Source: Colias croceus
Taxonomy: Eukaryota; Arthropoda; Insecta; Lepidoptera; Pieridae
DNA: 64,000 nt
NCBI RefSeq assembly: GCF_905220415.1
Contig: NC_059537.1
Span: forward strand, 13,616,093 to 13,680,092
Direction of reading: 5' to 3'
Part shown: piece by piece, positions 10,254 through 20,894 of the stretch
How the letters are laid out: each line of letters opens with the position of its first letter
How positions within the stretch are numbered: position 1 is the first letter of the stretch
Notes under the pieces: model-generated
Databases searched by the model: none
Told to the model about the DNA's origin: nothing
What the model saw: the letters and a program-made list of their open reading frames with translations, nothing else
Translations under genes and position numbers: made by a program

Positions 10254-10493
10254 TAACCGACTTCAAAAAAAGGAGGAGGTTATCAATTCGGCCGGTATGT
10301 TTTTTTTTTATGTATGTACACCGATTACTCCGAGGTTTCTGAACCGATTTACGTGATTCTTTTTTTGTTCGATGCGGGATGGTGTCAAATTGGTCCCATA
10401 AAAATTTTATTCGGATAGGCCCAGTAGTTTTTATTTTATGAACATTTTTGTCTGTATTTGTAAATGGTGCAAGTGCAAGTTTGAAGTCGGTTG
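10254..10493. mobile_element. Repeat with AACCGACTTCAAA inverted ends
   Basis: AACCGACTTCAAA near 10255 pairs with TTTGAAGTCGGTT ending at 10492. The interior holds AGGAGGAGGTTATCAATTCG and CACCGATTACTCCGAGG, a common lepidopteran repeat type. A related fragment lies at 44573-44627. The 105-codon minus-strand open frame at 10195-10512 runs through this repeat and is not a host gene. Confidence 0.55.
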
Positions 10494-10931
10494 TTTTTAA
10501 CGCAGTTATCACTTGTTAAGAATCTCATCAATTATGAAAATTGCGGTTAGGCTTAGCTCTACATTCTAGCGCCACCCAAGGGACATTGTATGCGTTACAA
10601 CTTACTAATTGAGACGTGTCGCGATAGATGGCGCTTCTATATAAAAACATCACAAGCTGTTTTTCTTTTCCAACGAACTCTTTGTGCTTTATTGTATATC
10701 TTTCTTAATTACCTATGATTAAAATTAAAATTAATTTATCTAGATTTCAAATATACCGTGGATTTGTTAGAAAAAAATATTCAGCAATATTCAAAAATTA
10801 GTTAACACTAGTCGGAAAGGTATAATAAATTATTTTGGCTGAAAATATTAAATAACGATTTTTTTCCTTCGTTTCTCCAGAGAAATCGTATGAATTATTT
10901 TAGTAATGTTTCTCCTTTCTTGTATACTTAC
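10494..10931. other. Intron or flank beside the 10932 exon
   Basis: Contains a short inverted pair CTAGCGCCA / TGGCGCTTC at about 10567-10640, a motif seen in several Lepidoptera repeats (compare 54050 and 54245). No coding exon recognised. Confidence 0.35.
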
Positions 10932-11078
10932 TTAGGTTTATTTATGCCATTTGCAAATAAATAGCAGACTCCAGACACAATCCCGGCCAAAAGGCCGAGA
11001 CTGACCCCCGTAGACAGAGACAGCGTGTCCGGCATTGCACTTCTCTTTCACACTTGGAGATTAGTCCATTATTTGTAC
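10932..11078 (-). CDS. Exon with start codon for a short N-terminal membrane segment, unknown protein
   Basis: On the minus strand a clear acceptor (ATTTTCATTACAG) opens the exon at 11078 and a GTAAGT donor (10931-10926) closes it. After a 43-nt leader, which includes a tiny upstream ATG-GAC-TAA, the ATG at 11035 encodes MPDTLSLSTGVSLGLLAGIV, then SGVCYLFANGINKP, 34 codons plus two bases at the donor. Residues 9-28 form one hydrophobic, Gly-rich membrane segment, and codon use is GC-rich compared with the surroundings, which supports real coding. If the donor is not used the frame stops two codons later (35 aa). The following exon would be at lower coordinates; I could not find it. Function unknown: a signal-anchored or organelle-membrane protein, or a microprotein. 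Confidence 0.5.
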
Positions 11079-11447
11079 CTGTAATGAAAATAACCAATTT
11101 ATTTAAAATCTAGGAAATGGTACTTAAACTAACGAAATTTGCAATATTTTTCGGTTTTAACTTTTAATTTCAAACATAAGTAAAAAGCAAGTATTTCACC
11201 CACGTGTACGGTTCACGGTGTAACTCTACATTCTACAACGTCTATCTATTCAATTTGACTTCTTCTCGAAGCACTTATAGATCGCCACAACATAACCATT
11301 TATCTCTGGTTCGGAAACACAGAACTATATTTTGGAAAGCAATTTCTACATTCATTCATTCATATAACTTCTACAGAGAAGAGCCGACATAAATCTCTAC
11401 ACTTGCTCTATTAAATCATGTTAATTTTACATAAAATTATATTAGTA
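11079..11447. other. Upstream flank of the 10932-11078 exon
   Basis: Would be intron or 5' region of the minus-strand gene. No further exon, repeat or promoter motif is convincing. Confidence 0.35.
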
Positions 11448-11638
11448 ACTAGCTTACCGCCCGCGGCTTCGCCCGCTTTGTCTCAAACCTAATAAATTAT
11501 ATACTAAAACCTTCCTCTTGAATCACTCTATTAAAAAAACCGCATCAAAATCCGTTGCGTAGTCTTAAAGATTTAAGCATACACAGGGACCATACAGGGA
11601 CTTATAGGGACAGAGAAAACGACTTTGTTTTATAGGTA
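11448..11638 (-). mobile_element. Helitron-like element HelA, copy 1
   Basis: Begins ACTAGCTTACCGCCCGCGGC on the + strand, followed by TTTGTCTCAAACC, CTTCCTCTTGAATCACTC and AAACCGCATCAAAATCCG. The same order is found at 16243 (opposite strand), 52582 and 54572. Non-coding. Confidence 0.6.
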
Positions 11639-12773
11639 CCTATACATCGACAAAGATTTTCAGTCTTCTTCAGAAGATTTCTGCAATACATAGGTACCTA
11701 CAAAGCTAAGGTATAAAGCTTGTCATCGTTACTGTGTGTAATCAAATGATCTGTGGGAACATCCCACGAGGTGTAGTGGGGTTTATCAGTGCGATTCAAC
11801 ATGGGAACCAGAGATAATGCATTTGAATATGACCGTAAATTAAGCTCTAATCTTATATCGTAGAGCAAGACGTTGGTATGGTAATTGTGGATTTTGGTGT
11901 CTTAATGTATCCTTGAAAGTAACGAAGACACTATTGGTTAAGAAAATCAAGCTGTAGAAATGTACACTATGCGAAATATTATAAAAAATATGCAGTTCAA
12001 TACAAAAGTTTATGTGAATTATGAAAATACACCAAACACAAAATTTTCTGTCTTTTCTGTTTTTTCGAATCTATCGATAGTAATGTCTGTGATGTATTTA
12101 AAGTGTCTTATATATTCATCAAGCATTCAACATCAAGAAACGTTAAAGTTTTTTTGTAGTTGTTCGTTTAAAGAGTGCTAACCGTGGCTAACCTAGATTT
12201 ACATAAGATCTACCTTTTCATGGACTCAATACATCAGTTTTTACGCAACGTACTACAACACGACTAAAAGGTTTTACGTGGAATGCGATAAGGACTAAGG
12301 TATACAAATATTTACTCCCTTACACGTCTTCTTATCATTCATAACGTTGAGTAATATAATGAAGAATTTTACTTTGGTTTTAAAGAACATAATATTATAA
12401 CTACGGGTTTTTTGGAATATAGAAAGTATTTACGCAAGGGCGGCAGGCTTCCAGTAAAAGGCCCTGTGGAATAAATCTGCTGCAATAATCCAGTGCTTAC
12501 TATAAATAATTCAAATATATTATTTTTCTTGACAAGTAAATAGCCTGGAGATGCTATTTTGCGGAAGTACCTATTTATTTTGTATATATTTTAATGCTTG
12601 AAAATTACGCACATGATGTAAGTATCGTGTGCACCATCATAATATCAAAACACCAGCAAAGATGTCATTATAAGCCGTCATTGTCTTTTGTAATAAATTA
12701 TATACAATTTTACATTTCCTCATATTATTTTATAACAATTTTCCTTGTACTTTTCATTGTTATTCATATCAAT
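11639..12773. other. 5' flank of the proteasome gene
   Basis: AT-rich, with no strong promoter motif. The open frame continues upstream of the chosen ATG to about 12594, but that part has low-complexity AT-rich codons unlike the gene. The 73-codon frame at 11960-12181 has no recognisable domain and is rejected. Confidence 0.35.
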
Positions 12774-15700
12774 ATGACGGCATCGAATCTTTTACTGCAA
12801 TGTTTGCTGGGAATGCAGTGTAAGGATTTCGTGATAGTTGCCGCTGATCAGAACTGTACCCAGAGCATTTTAGTCATGAAGGATGGTAAGATTTTATATA
12901 GGCTGTTATACATACCTACACCCATATATAACGCAGTGTAGATACCTAATATATCTATACAAGTTTGTTTGTTTGAACGCGCTAATCTCAAGAACTACTG
13001 GTCCGATTTGAAAATTCTTTCGGTGTTGGATAGCCCATTTATTGTGGAAGTCTACATAATATATATTATAATATTCATTTCATCACGCTAAGACCAACAG
13101 AAGCGGAGCCACGGGGGTGAAACCGCGGAGCGCAGCTAGTTATAGTTTAGAATCAGTTAGCACGAAATTAAGGTAGCTGAGAGTGTAGGGAAAACAGACG
13201 AAGAAAACCGAGCTTATCGCAGTTCTACTAAGCTGAGCCCGCTGAAGAATTGTATAATTATCTAGAGAATCGTATTTGAATTTAGTATTAAGTTTTGCTA
13301 TTTAATAAAGGTATAATTTTTCCCTAAAATATTAGTAGGTTTCTCAATTCAAAAGGCTGTTGAATAGTAGGAGAATGCTATATTTACTACAGTTGCAAAT
13401 GTATACTGCGTGTATACTTAGACCATAGCATGTAGATATAAGGTCATGTGTACAGTGTACATATACATGTACATGACAAGTAAATAAGCCAATACTATAT
13501 TCAACGTCAAATTTCAAAGTCATGATAATTGCACGGCCGTGATTGGTCGACCTAGAATTCATGTAATTGCACCCTCATGCTATGTAAATGACTTTCATTA
13601 TATATAGCGTTGTTACATTTCACTTTTCTTGATGTAGTTGGTGTTATTCAAGATTGCACTTTTTAGTTATAACATAAATTTATTGGTCAAGATTAAACGG
13701 AGAAAACATACTCGTACATTGGGAACATAATAAATGTAAATTAGGAATAATAATAATATATTAGGACCTTTTAAAATTCCTCATAATATACTAGGTACTG
13801 ATTGCAGTTGATATATGACGGGTTTTAATTTTTATCCGGCATAGAATAGAAGGCGTGGAATTATAATAAAAACCTTTGTTTCTACATAGGTAATATCCGT
13901 CGTTTTTAATAATAAACCTAACATAAACACATAATATTTTACAGTAAAAAATATTTTTATAATCTTATAAGATTAATTATTATAGTATTAAAACTAAAGA
14001 GTAGAATACTTCACTCTGAAATAATATAAAATATACTTTATGCTTTGTTTTATTTTAAAACACGTTGTAATTATACCAATACTAGCTTTCCGCCCGCGGC
14101 TTTGCCCGCGATTTCAAAGAAAAACCCGCATAGTTCCCGTTCCCGATGGATTTCCGGGATAAAACCTATCCTATCTCTCAAGTTGAAACGAACTGCACAT
14201 GGTGTGCGAATTTTATTATAATCGGTTAAGTGGTTTAGGAGTCCATTGAGGACAAACATTGTGACACGAGATTTATATATATTAAGATTAACAACTAGTT
14301 CTCACATATTTTTTCATAAAAGTAAATCTTATCTGAAATATATTATGTTTTGCATTTTGAATAATTAAACGCCTGTTTATTTAAAGTTAGTGCTGATTTA
14401 CACAAGGTCAGTAGACAAGTCAGTCGCGGCGCCGAATTTCGGCGTCTTTAACTGTTTACATAGACTTCAAGCCTCTGTACAGCTGACTTCAAATCTGTTT
14501 ACACAGGGTTTTTTTTCGGGTCAGCACTGATTTGCCTCGAATTTGTAGTCAGTTACTGACCCTGTGTAAATCAGCACTTATAAATAGTTTCAAACGTGAC
14601 CGAATCAAAATATTAGAATAATTTAAATGCTATAATATCTAAATGTGGAACATTTGTAGTTTCTTTGTTGTGTTGTGAAAATAACGTGTGACGGTTTGTT
14701 ACCATAAATATTATTTAGCTTCAGTGAAAACAAAGATGCATTTATAAATGTACTAGTAACCCGCCCCGACTTCGTCCGTGGTACATGTTTACGTTTTCTC
14801 TCCATAAGAACCATCCTCGTACTTCAAGGAATACCTACTTACTATAAAAAAAGAATTAACGAAATCGGTTCAGCCGTTCTCGAGTATGCTTAGCAACACA
14901 TTTTGCGATTCATTTTTATAAAGCATTTTAACAGTTTTGGGTATTATTTTATCCTCTACAAAAAAACAATTACGAACTTTCAAATTTTTCGATTTTTAGC
15001 ATTGACTTATAAATCTGGGAATTAGCAGTATAATATCTATTAATATTCCCTTGCCAGTTGTAACGTAAATCAAGAATACTTAACATTATTCAAATTAAAA
15101 ATACTATGCAGCAGTCAACGCCAAGGATTTCCAATAGAATTTCCTTCTTGTCTTTTATGCAACCCTCTGATTCGGATTGCATTATGAGAAATTTTGCAGT
15201 AAAAGACTCGAAACCAGTATCAGTAATTTTCTTCAAAAATATGTACCTTTTTACTGGCTTATTTTTAATAAGCAGCTAAAAAAGCATATTTATGATATAA
15301 GTCTTAAGATTTTGATAGTATTTATGCAAAATAAATTAAATTTACAACGTAATATATTTCTATATTCTAGTAATCTCATAGCTCTTAAAATCACCAAGTT
15401 AAAAACTTAAATGTATGAATAACTCTACACTATCTATCCTTGTAATAGAAACAATATAGCCTGATGATAAACATATCTATACTTAATATTATAAAGCTGA
15501 AGAATTTGTTTGTTTGAACGCGCTAATACCAGGAATACTGGGCCGATTTGAAAAATTTTTTCGGTGTTAGATATTCATAAAAAATTCTAACCACAGACGA
15601 AGACAAGCTCATACAACTATCGGATCAGCTTCTAATGGGCGTGAATGGGGACATGGGTGACGTAGGCCAGTTCAGCCAGTTCGTCTCCAAGAACCTGAAG

Positions 15701-18040
15701 CTGTACACCATGAGGAACGGGTACCAGCTGGATACCGCGGCGGCTGTGCATTTCACAAGGGTCAATATGGCAGAGATGTTGCGGGCTGGGGTGAGTCAAC
15801 AAATCTATATTGTAGATTTGAGGGGTTTGTTTGTTGGCGCGGGTTAATTTAAGAAGTTACATTTGGAAAATATAGAGAAGTGTTTATTGGATAGGAGTCA
15901 ATGTATACAGAAATTTATGGGTTATAGGCATTAATCCGCTAGTCATTAAAACAGAAAAAAAGATCGCGACATCAATCAAATACCTATTTTTGTCTAAACG
16001 TCGTAGAGTTTCAGGATAGGTTATTGCTATTTGTTATAATATAATACCTACGTAAAACATAAAGTAAACAGCACTTTATGGTTGATACAATACACTTGCT
16101 AACTTCGTGATGCAAAACATTTACAAAATATCTATGACGTGTGATAGTTAGTGTCTAGCGATAGAGGATACAAGAAGTTTTTTTTTTATACCTATAGGTT
16201 AGTTATAATATCATCTATGGCTATCACTACATAGTATAAAACAAAGTCGCTTTCTCTGTCCCTATGTCCCTATGCACGCTTAAATCTTTAAAACGAAGCA
16301 ACGGATTTTTATGCGGTTTTTTTTAATAGATAGAGTGATTCAAGAGGAAGGTTTTAGTATTTAATTTAACGGACGGAAAGCTAGTACACAATAAAAACAA
16401 TGGTGTTTTTTAGCGATTATATTATAATATCATGGATACCAAATAAGGCTCTACATTTTACTTTAAATTGTTGGTTACAATCGAAGGTAATATAGACACT
16501 ATGCTCAGTATTAAAATGGAATGTGATTATTTTTAATTTACTTTTTACACGAAAAATATAACTTTGTAGAAAACTTGTCTTTGTTGTCTGTAGTCAGATA
16601 CTGGGCTAAAACTTCATCTGTGATAAAATTATGTGTTAAAACTATTGTATTATATAATATAGTGTATAATTATAAAATTTACAGAATCCCTACATACTAA
16701 ATCTTCTGATCGCTGGTTACGACGACAAGGAAGGTGGTCAACTCTACTCCATGGACTTCTTGGCTTCCTGCGTGAGGCTACCGTTCGCTGCCCACGGGTT
16801 TGGAGGGCTCATAAGCATCAGCATTTTGAACCAATATTATAAACCAAGTAAGTATACACTATACAGTCTATACACACATAATTATGCGTGAAGGATGTAT
16901 TTTTCACGATAGTTTAAAACGTGATCATGAAAAGATGCTATGCTATGGTTTAGTAGAGTTTTTTCAAGGTATATCTAATGGTAAACTATTAATATGTTCT
17001 AGTTCTTCTTAGTATAAATGATTATTTTGTATGTGTAATCTAATAAACTCTTGTTTTCACATAAAATAACACCCCATAATACATATATTATTATTTAGCG
17101 CTTAATATATTCGCTACATAATATATTCGTATTTCGGCGATTCCGTTTTATTTCAATAAATAGCTACACATATTGCTCTTCAAACCCTTTCATTTTTAGT
17201 ATCTACGAGTGACGACCTTTTAAAAAATCCTTTAACCTTTTTCGCGTGTCAATAGAAAATATGGATAGTGGATGGAAAAATATAAATAACCAAATATCCG
17301 GACCGTAAGAGCTTTGTCGAAACTATGTAAAGACCCTTTGGCACAGGCTCGCCTTAAAATAGGACAAAATTCCCTATTTTCTGGTACAAACACAAGCCAT
17401 TTTGAATAAACATTTAACAATATAGGTCCTCTAACTCGATTGAACATTTTTTTAAACTTATTAACCAAAAAAAATCCCAAAATATGTGAAGAACAAAGTC
17501 ACATGGACTGGCTTTCTTAACACAGGCTATGCCTAGCAAGAGAGCCAGAGCCTCATAATCAATATTGTATATTTTAAAGGTGAAATAAAGATTTATTTTA
17601 TTTTTTATTTTTTTATTTACATATTATTATTATAATATCAATAATAATGATTACCTATTTAATAATTACTAGCTGCGCTTCGTGGTTTCACCCGCATGCC
17701 TCCGCTCCTATTGGTCGAAGCGTAATGATATAGTTTACAGCCTTCCTCGATAAATGGGCTATCTAACACCGAAAGAATTTTGCAAGTAATTCCTGAGATT
17801 AGCGCGTTCAAACAAACAAACTCTTCAGCTTTATAATATTAATATAGATTAATAATTGTTTTTCTCAATTATTTTACAGATCTAACAGAAATAGAAGCGT
17901 ACGAGATTATAAAGCGGTGTGTACAGGAAATACATCGCCGGCTGTTCATGAATCTGCCCAACTTTGGAGTGAAATCTATATCTAAAGATGGCCTCAAAAC
18001 ATTACCAACTATTAGCCCCGCTTCCTTTATGGGAAAGTGA
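12774..18040 (+). CDS. PSMB2-like: Proteasome subunit beta type-2 (beta-4 family), four exons, complete
   Basis: Exons 12774-12885, 15597-15790, 16685-16847 and 17880-18040 join in frame to 209 codons, against about 200 in the family. All junctions are GT-AG with phases 1, 0 and 1. Diagnostic stretches are DFVIVAADQN near the N terminus, LYTMRNGYQL and AAAVHFTRVNMAEML (exon 2), LLIAGYDDKEGG and PFAAHGFGG (exon 3), and a C-terminal SKDG motif. The family forms part of the outer ring of the 20S proteasome core and is non-catalytic; no N-terminal catalytic Thr is seen. The start at 12774 has A at -3. The protein carries about seven extra N-terminal residues and differs at usually conserved spots (NGDMGD where I expect a GE-x-GD type motif, RAGNPY where I expect RSRTPY), so it may be a diverged paralog. 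Introns 1-3 hold several transposons. Confidence 0.88.
12953..13140 (+). mobile_element. Helitron-like element HelB, copy 4, in intron 1 of the proteasome gene
   Basis: TATCTATACAAGTTTGTTTG start, GAACGCGCTAATCTC core, and GCGGAGCGCAGCTAGTT end. Lies about 70 bp after the exon 1 donor, on the sense strand. Confidence 0.65.
13141..14080. other. Intron 1 of the proteasome gene, unassigned part
   Basis: AT-rich intron sequence. 13440-13475 has overlapping TGTACA/ACATGTACATG short palindromes. Nothing else recognised. Confidence 0.4.
14081..14286 (-). mobile_element. Helitron-like element HelC, copy 1
   Basis: ACTAGCTTTCCGCCCGCGGC, AAAGAAAAACCCGCATAGTT and TTCCGGGATAAAACC are shared with 25326 and 40594. 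A minus-strand 62-codon frame crosses it and is not a gene. Confidence 0.6.
14390..14577. mobile_element. Harbinger-type MITE (188 bp, TTA target duplication)
   Basis: Ends GTGCTGATTTACACAAGGTC and the reverse complement of GACCCTGTGTAAATCAGCAC form inverted repeats of about 20 bp with one mismatch. TTA flanks both sides (14387-14389 and 14578-14580). It lies in intron 1 of the proteasome gene and has no coding capacity. Confidence 0.8.
14752..14905 (-). mobile_element. Helitron-like fragment (CCCGCCCCGACTTCG type)
   Basis: ACTAGTAACCCGCCCCGACT followed by GGTACATGTTTACG, CCATCCTCGTACTTCAAGG and CGAAATCGGTTCAGCCG parallels 5985-6115. Right edge uncertain. In intron 1 of the proteasome gene. 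Confidence 0.5.
14906..15471. other. Intron 1 of the proteasome gene, unassigned part
   Basis: AT-rich. A 77-codon open frame at 15177-15410 has no domain and AT-rich codons; rejected as a gene. Confidence 0.4.
15472..15573 (+). mobile_element. Helitron-like element HelB, 5' half, abutting a splice acceptor
   Basis: Begins TATCTATACTTAATATTATA and shows the GAACGCGCTAATACC core, then stops after TTCGGTGTTAGATA. Exon 2 of the proteasome gene begins at 15597, only 23 bases later, so the branch site for that exon probably lies inside or at the edge of the element. Confidence 0.6.
15791..16242. other. Intron 2 of the proteasome gene, left part
   Basis: AT-rich intron sequence without a recognised element. 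Confidence 0.4.
16243..16386 (+). mobile_element. Helitron-like element HelA, copy 2, in intron 2
   Basis: Reverse complement of the 11448 copy: ACAAAGTCGCTTTCTCTGTC, then GATTCAAGAGGAAGG, then GGACGGAAAGCTAGT. Confidence 0.6.
16848..17667. other. Intron 3 of the proteasome gene, left part
   Basis: Mostly AT-rich. 17500-17600 resembles an inserted transcript end: GAGAGCCAGAGCCTCATAAT, then GGTGAAATAAAGATTT with an AATAAA at about 17583, then T/A-rich low complexity. The minus-strand 82-codon frame at 17232-17480 beside it has no recognisable domain. Confidence 0.35.
17668..17849 (-). mobile_element. Helitron-like element HelB, copy 6, next to the exon 4 acceptor
   Basis: ACTAGCTGCGCTTCGTGGTT at the left, GAGATTAGCGCGTTCAAAC core, TTAATATAGAT at the right. 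It ends 30 bases before exon 4 of the proteasome gene (17880), so only the polypyrimidine tract separates them. Confidence 0.65.
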
Positions 18041-18112
18041 TTATTTAAACTGCATTTTATAGTGTTTTTTATAGCTGGAAATAGCTTCTTTCACAGGACG
18101 TATTTTATGTAT

Positions 18113-18322
18113 TGTTAGCCTCCTTGGTACAGTGGTTGACGCGTGAGCGTAGCACCGAGGGGTCCTGGGTTCGATTCCCGGTGGAGACGAAGTAAAAAAA
18201 GTCTCGGTCTGGTAGCACACAGAAGGCTGATCACCTATTTGTCCCTAAAAGCAAATCGTTCAGTGAAACAGATGTATAATGCATCTGCCCCTTACCCCAC
18301 TAGGGGACATGGGACTTTACTT
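18113..18322 (+). mobile_element. tRNA-derived SINE in the 3' UTR of the proteasome gene
   Basis: The head has a pol III A-box-like stretch (TGGTACAGTGGTTGACGCG) and a perfect B box (GGTTCGATTCC, about 18169). The body carries CAGAAGGCTGATCACC and the tail CTTACCCCACTAGGGGACAT, shared with 8890-9075. It lies between the stop codon (18040) and the AATAAA at 18473, so it is probably transcribed as part of the mRNA. The 66-codon frame across it is not a gene. Confidence 0.8.
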
Positions 18323-18472
18323 TTTATTCTGTATAACTGTTAGTTAATATGACAACGTAAGAAAACAAAATATATAACTACTATTAGTTACTTCATCTGC
18401 AAGTCATGAAACTATTCCTTACTGTCTTTTACGTTTTTTATTGTCTTATATGTACATATATTTTTGATGTGG

Positions 18473-18478
18473 AATAAA
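18473..18478 (+). terminator. Polyadenylation signal of the proteasome gene
   Basis: AATAAA in GTGGAATAAACTTAG, 433 bases after the stop codon, followed by TTGAGTTGTTATTTATTG (T/GT-rich). It is the best candidate 3' end; no stronger one lies between the stop and the SINE. Confidence 0.5.
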
Positions 18479-19005
18479 CTTAGTCTCTTATAATTGAGTT
18501 GTTATTTATTGTTCATCGTAATTGGATACATTGCAATTTCCATTTTTAATAACTAAAATAGTGCAAATAGTGCAACAACCGTCTTATCACGCAAATCGAT
18601 ACAAACAATAAAATTTAATACAAAAGTAAATAAATAATATTAGTTAATCATAATTAGCTTGAATTGTAAACACATGCAATGGACGCAATATGTCACTTTT
18701 CATTTACTATGAAGAATAACAAATAATCTTCTGATTCCCGCACTAAAGATTCTGTTAAAATTGGCAAATACATACAATATAACGTCCTCAAATGATTGTT
18801 ATGTAAATAACCTCAAGGTATATAGGTGTTAAGTGGTCGCTCGTTGGTTCTTCATTATCGCAATATGTAATTTCTCCATAGATAAGATATCTTGAGAGAA
18901 GATTGAAGGTGAGCTAATTATAATTTAAAAGGTTACGAAAATAACTATTATTGTATATCCTAAATTTCATCAATACTGACTAAATCATAGTCGTTGAATA
19001 TTAAA
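18479..19005. other. Intergenic, nothing recognised
   Basis: AT-rich sequence with no gene or repeat that I can support. Confidence 0.4.
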
Positions 19006-19009
19006 TTAA

Positions 19010-19182
19010 GGGCCGATTTTTCAATGCTTGGATAAAACTTATCCGTCGAATAATGTATAAAACTACCATTTTAAAAACGTATTCTATTTGCCCGTATTTG
19101 ACAGTTTACGTGACATTTTAATATTATCGTGTAATACTTTATTGGACGGATAAGTTTTATCCAAGCATTGAAAAATCGGCCC
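19010..19182. mobile_element. MITE with TTAA target duplication, copy 1 (173 bp)
   Basis: GGGCCGATTTTTCAATGCTT and AAGCATTGAAAAATCGGCCC are perfect inverted ends, and the pairing continues through GGATAAAACTTATCCGTC. TTAA lies at 19006-19009 and 19183-19186. A diverged copy in the opposite orientation is at 41459-41633. TTAA is the piggyBac target, but these ends do not start with the usual CCY, so the superfamily is open. Confidence 0.8.
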
Positions 19183-19225
19183 TTAATCGTATTTGTCAAA
19201 TACTATAATAACTTTTATTATTAGG

Positions 19226-19383
19226 CTAGTGGTCCGCCCCGGCTCCGCCTATTGTACATAATAGAATAGCCTATAATTATTAAGGATAGGATGAAAGAAC
19301 TTTCGAAAACGGTCCAGTAATTCCAGAGATTAGCGCGTTCAAACAAACAAACAAGCTCTTCAGCTTCATATTATAAGTGAGAT
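19226..19383 (-). mobile_element. Helitron-like element, HelB-related
   Basis: CTAGTGGTCCGCCCCGGCTC at the left with GAGATTAGCGCGTTCAAAC and CTCTTCAGCTTCATATTATA at the right; a hybrid of two families seen here. Confidence 0.55.
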
Positions 19384-19478
19384 TTTATGATAACGTTGCG
19401 AGACCATCATTCTAGTTATTATATTATAGAGTACAAGTATGTTTTATCAATCCTAGTTTTGAATAGTTTCAAATAATT

Positions 19479-19652
19479 TTTAAGCTATTGCATAGCTTTT
19501 ATCGCGGGCCTTGAGCGCGGGGACTGAATCGAGAAATTCCGTAACGAAAAAACCTCACGCTCCCCACTCCGACGGGCTCGGAGGTGTGGCTTGAAGGCAT
19601 GCTATGCAATAGCTTTACCGCGGCAGTCCCCGAGTGCCACACGTCTTTTTTT
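19479..19652 (+). repeat. Dispersed GC-rich repeat F, copy 1
   Basis: Shares AAGCTATTGCATAGCTT, CGCGGGCCTTGAGCGCGGGG, AATTCCGTAACGAAAAAACC, GAGGTGTGGCTTGAAGGCAT and CGGCAGTCCCCGAGTGCC with 33331-33626 (opposite strand, longer) and 47911-48090. Copies 1 and 3 stop at the same T-rich point. The element contains its own inverted pair (GCTATTGCATAGC / GCTATGCAATAGC). Probably a SINE-like family. Open frames across it are not host genes. Confidence 0.7.
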
Positions 19653-19880
19653 TATGTTGTTTCCTGATATCTCAATGACGACCGAATCTATTAAGAAATT
19701 CATAAAGCCTTTGAGTATGTCCTACCGTCTTTTAAAACTTATTAAGCTCTCTAATTTAAAGATTCATTCAGTAATTTTAAAGATAAGGGCCAATATGTTA
19801 CATGAAGGCGTTTATGTAACAGTATTACATGTGGTATTACATGATTTGCAATCACCATCACCAAAATATGTTAAACATAA

Positions 19881-20219
19881 TCTATACATATTATAATAAA
19901 TCTGTAGAAGGGTCAATTCTGTACATTGAAAATATTGAAAAAATAAATACCAGGGGGTGTTACTGGATCGATACCAAACCCAAATATGTGATTAAATAAA
20001 TTTTTGTCTGTCTGTCTGTCTTTCTGTCTGTCTGTCTGTCTGTATGTGAAGGCATCACGTAAAAACTAACGGTTCGATTTCGATGAAACTTGGTATAATT
20101 ATACCTTATTTTCCTGGGCATAAAATAGGATACTTTTTATCCCAAAAAAAACGTAGAAAAAAAAAATCTTAATTTTTCTTAATTTCTCCGCGCGGACGGA
20201 GTCGCGGGCGGAAGCTAGT
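19881..20219 (+). mobile_element. Helitron-like element HelD, copy 1, with (GTCT)n
   Basis: Starts TCTATACATATTATAATAAA, has GGTCAATTCTGTACATTG, a GTCT-rich microsatellite (about 20005-20043), a GGTTCGATTTCGATGAAACT block and ends in a GC-rich hairpin (CGCGCGGACGGAGTCGCGGG) plus CTAGT. That is the Helitron layout: 5' TC, 3' hairpin, CTAG. Confidence 0.7.
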
Positions 20220-20528
20220 TATTATAATAAGATTGATGAGACCGTAAGAGATATGTTAATGATATTCTAACTTGATAAGAACCTAGACATTTGATAACAC
20301 AGTAAACAAAACAACTCAAGATGGTTTTTAAATATAAAGATATTCAGTATGGATTGGATTGAAATAAGGGTATAAAAAGGTCAATACTCGAAAAACGATA
20401 AGATGAAAGTCATTAGAAATTGTAATTAATAAAGAAACGATTACTTAATATTCATTCATAAAAGGTAGTTTGCAAATTTAAGAGGCAATGAGGAAAGTTG
20501 GAAATCTTAACACTGACCTTATTAAATA

Positions 20529-20857
20529 ACTAGCTTCCGCCCGCGACTCCGTCCGCGCGGATGTCGGTCTTCGCGTGGATGGTTATTTCTCCATTTTGAG
20601 TACCTCTGTCAATAACATCTTATAAATATCTATTGGACCCAATTCCCAAATACGGCTAGGCCTATAATAATACGCAACGTGTGTTCGCGGTTCTACGGAA
20701 CAACGTCTATGGATAAAACTGAAAAATTAAGATTAATTTTTTTCTACGTATTTTTCCAGGATAAAAAGTATCCTATTTTACGCCCAGGATAATAAGGTAT
20801 AATTATACCAAGTTTCATCGAAATCGAACCGCTAGTTTTCACGTGATGCCTTCACAT

Positions 20858-20894
<37 letters not shown>

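Noticed and set aside
10195..10512. 105-codon minus-strand frame
   Set aside because: Coincides with the AACCGACTTCAAA dispersed repeat.
18113..18200. Possible functional tRNA gene
   Set aside because: A and B boxes are present but the sequence does not fold as a tRNA and continues into a SINE body shared with 8890-9075.
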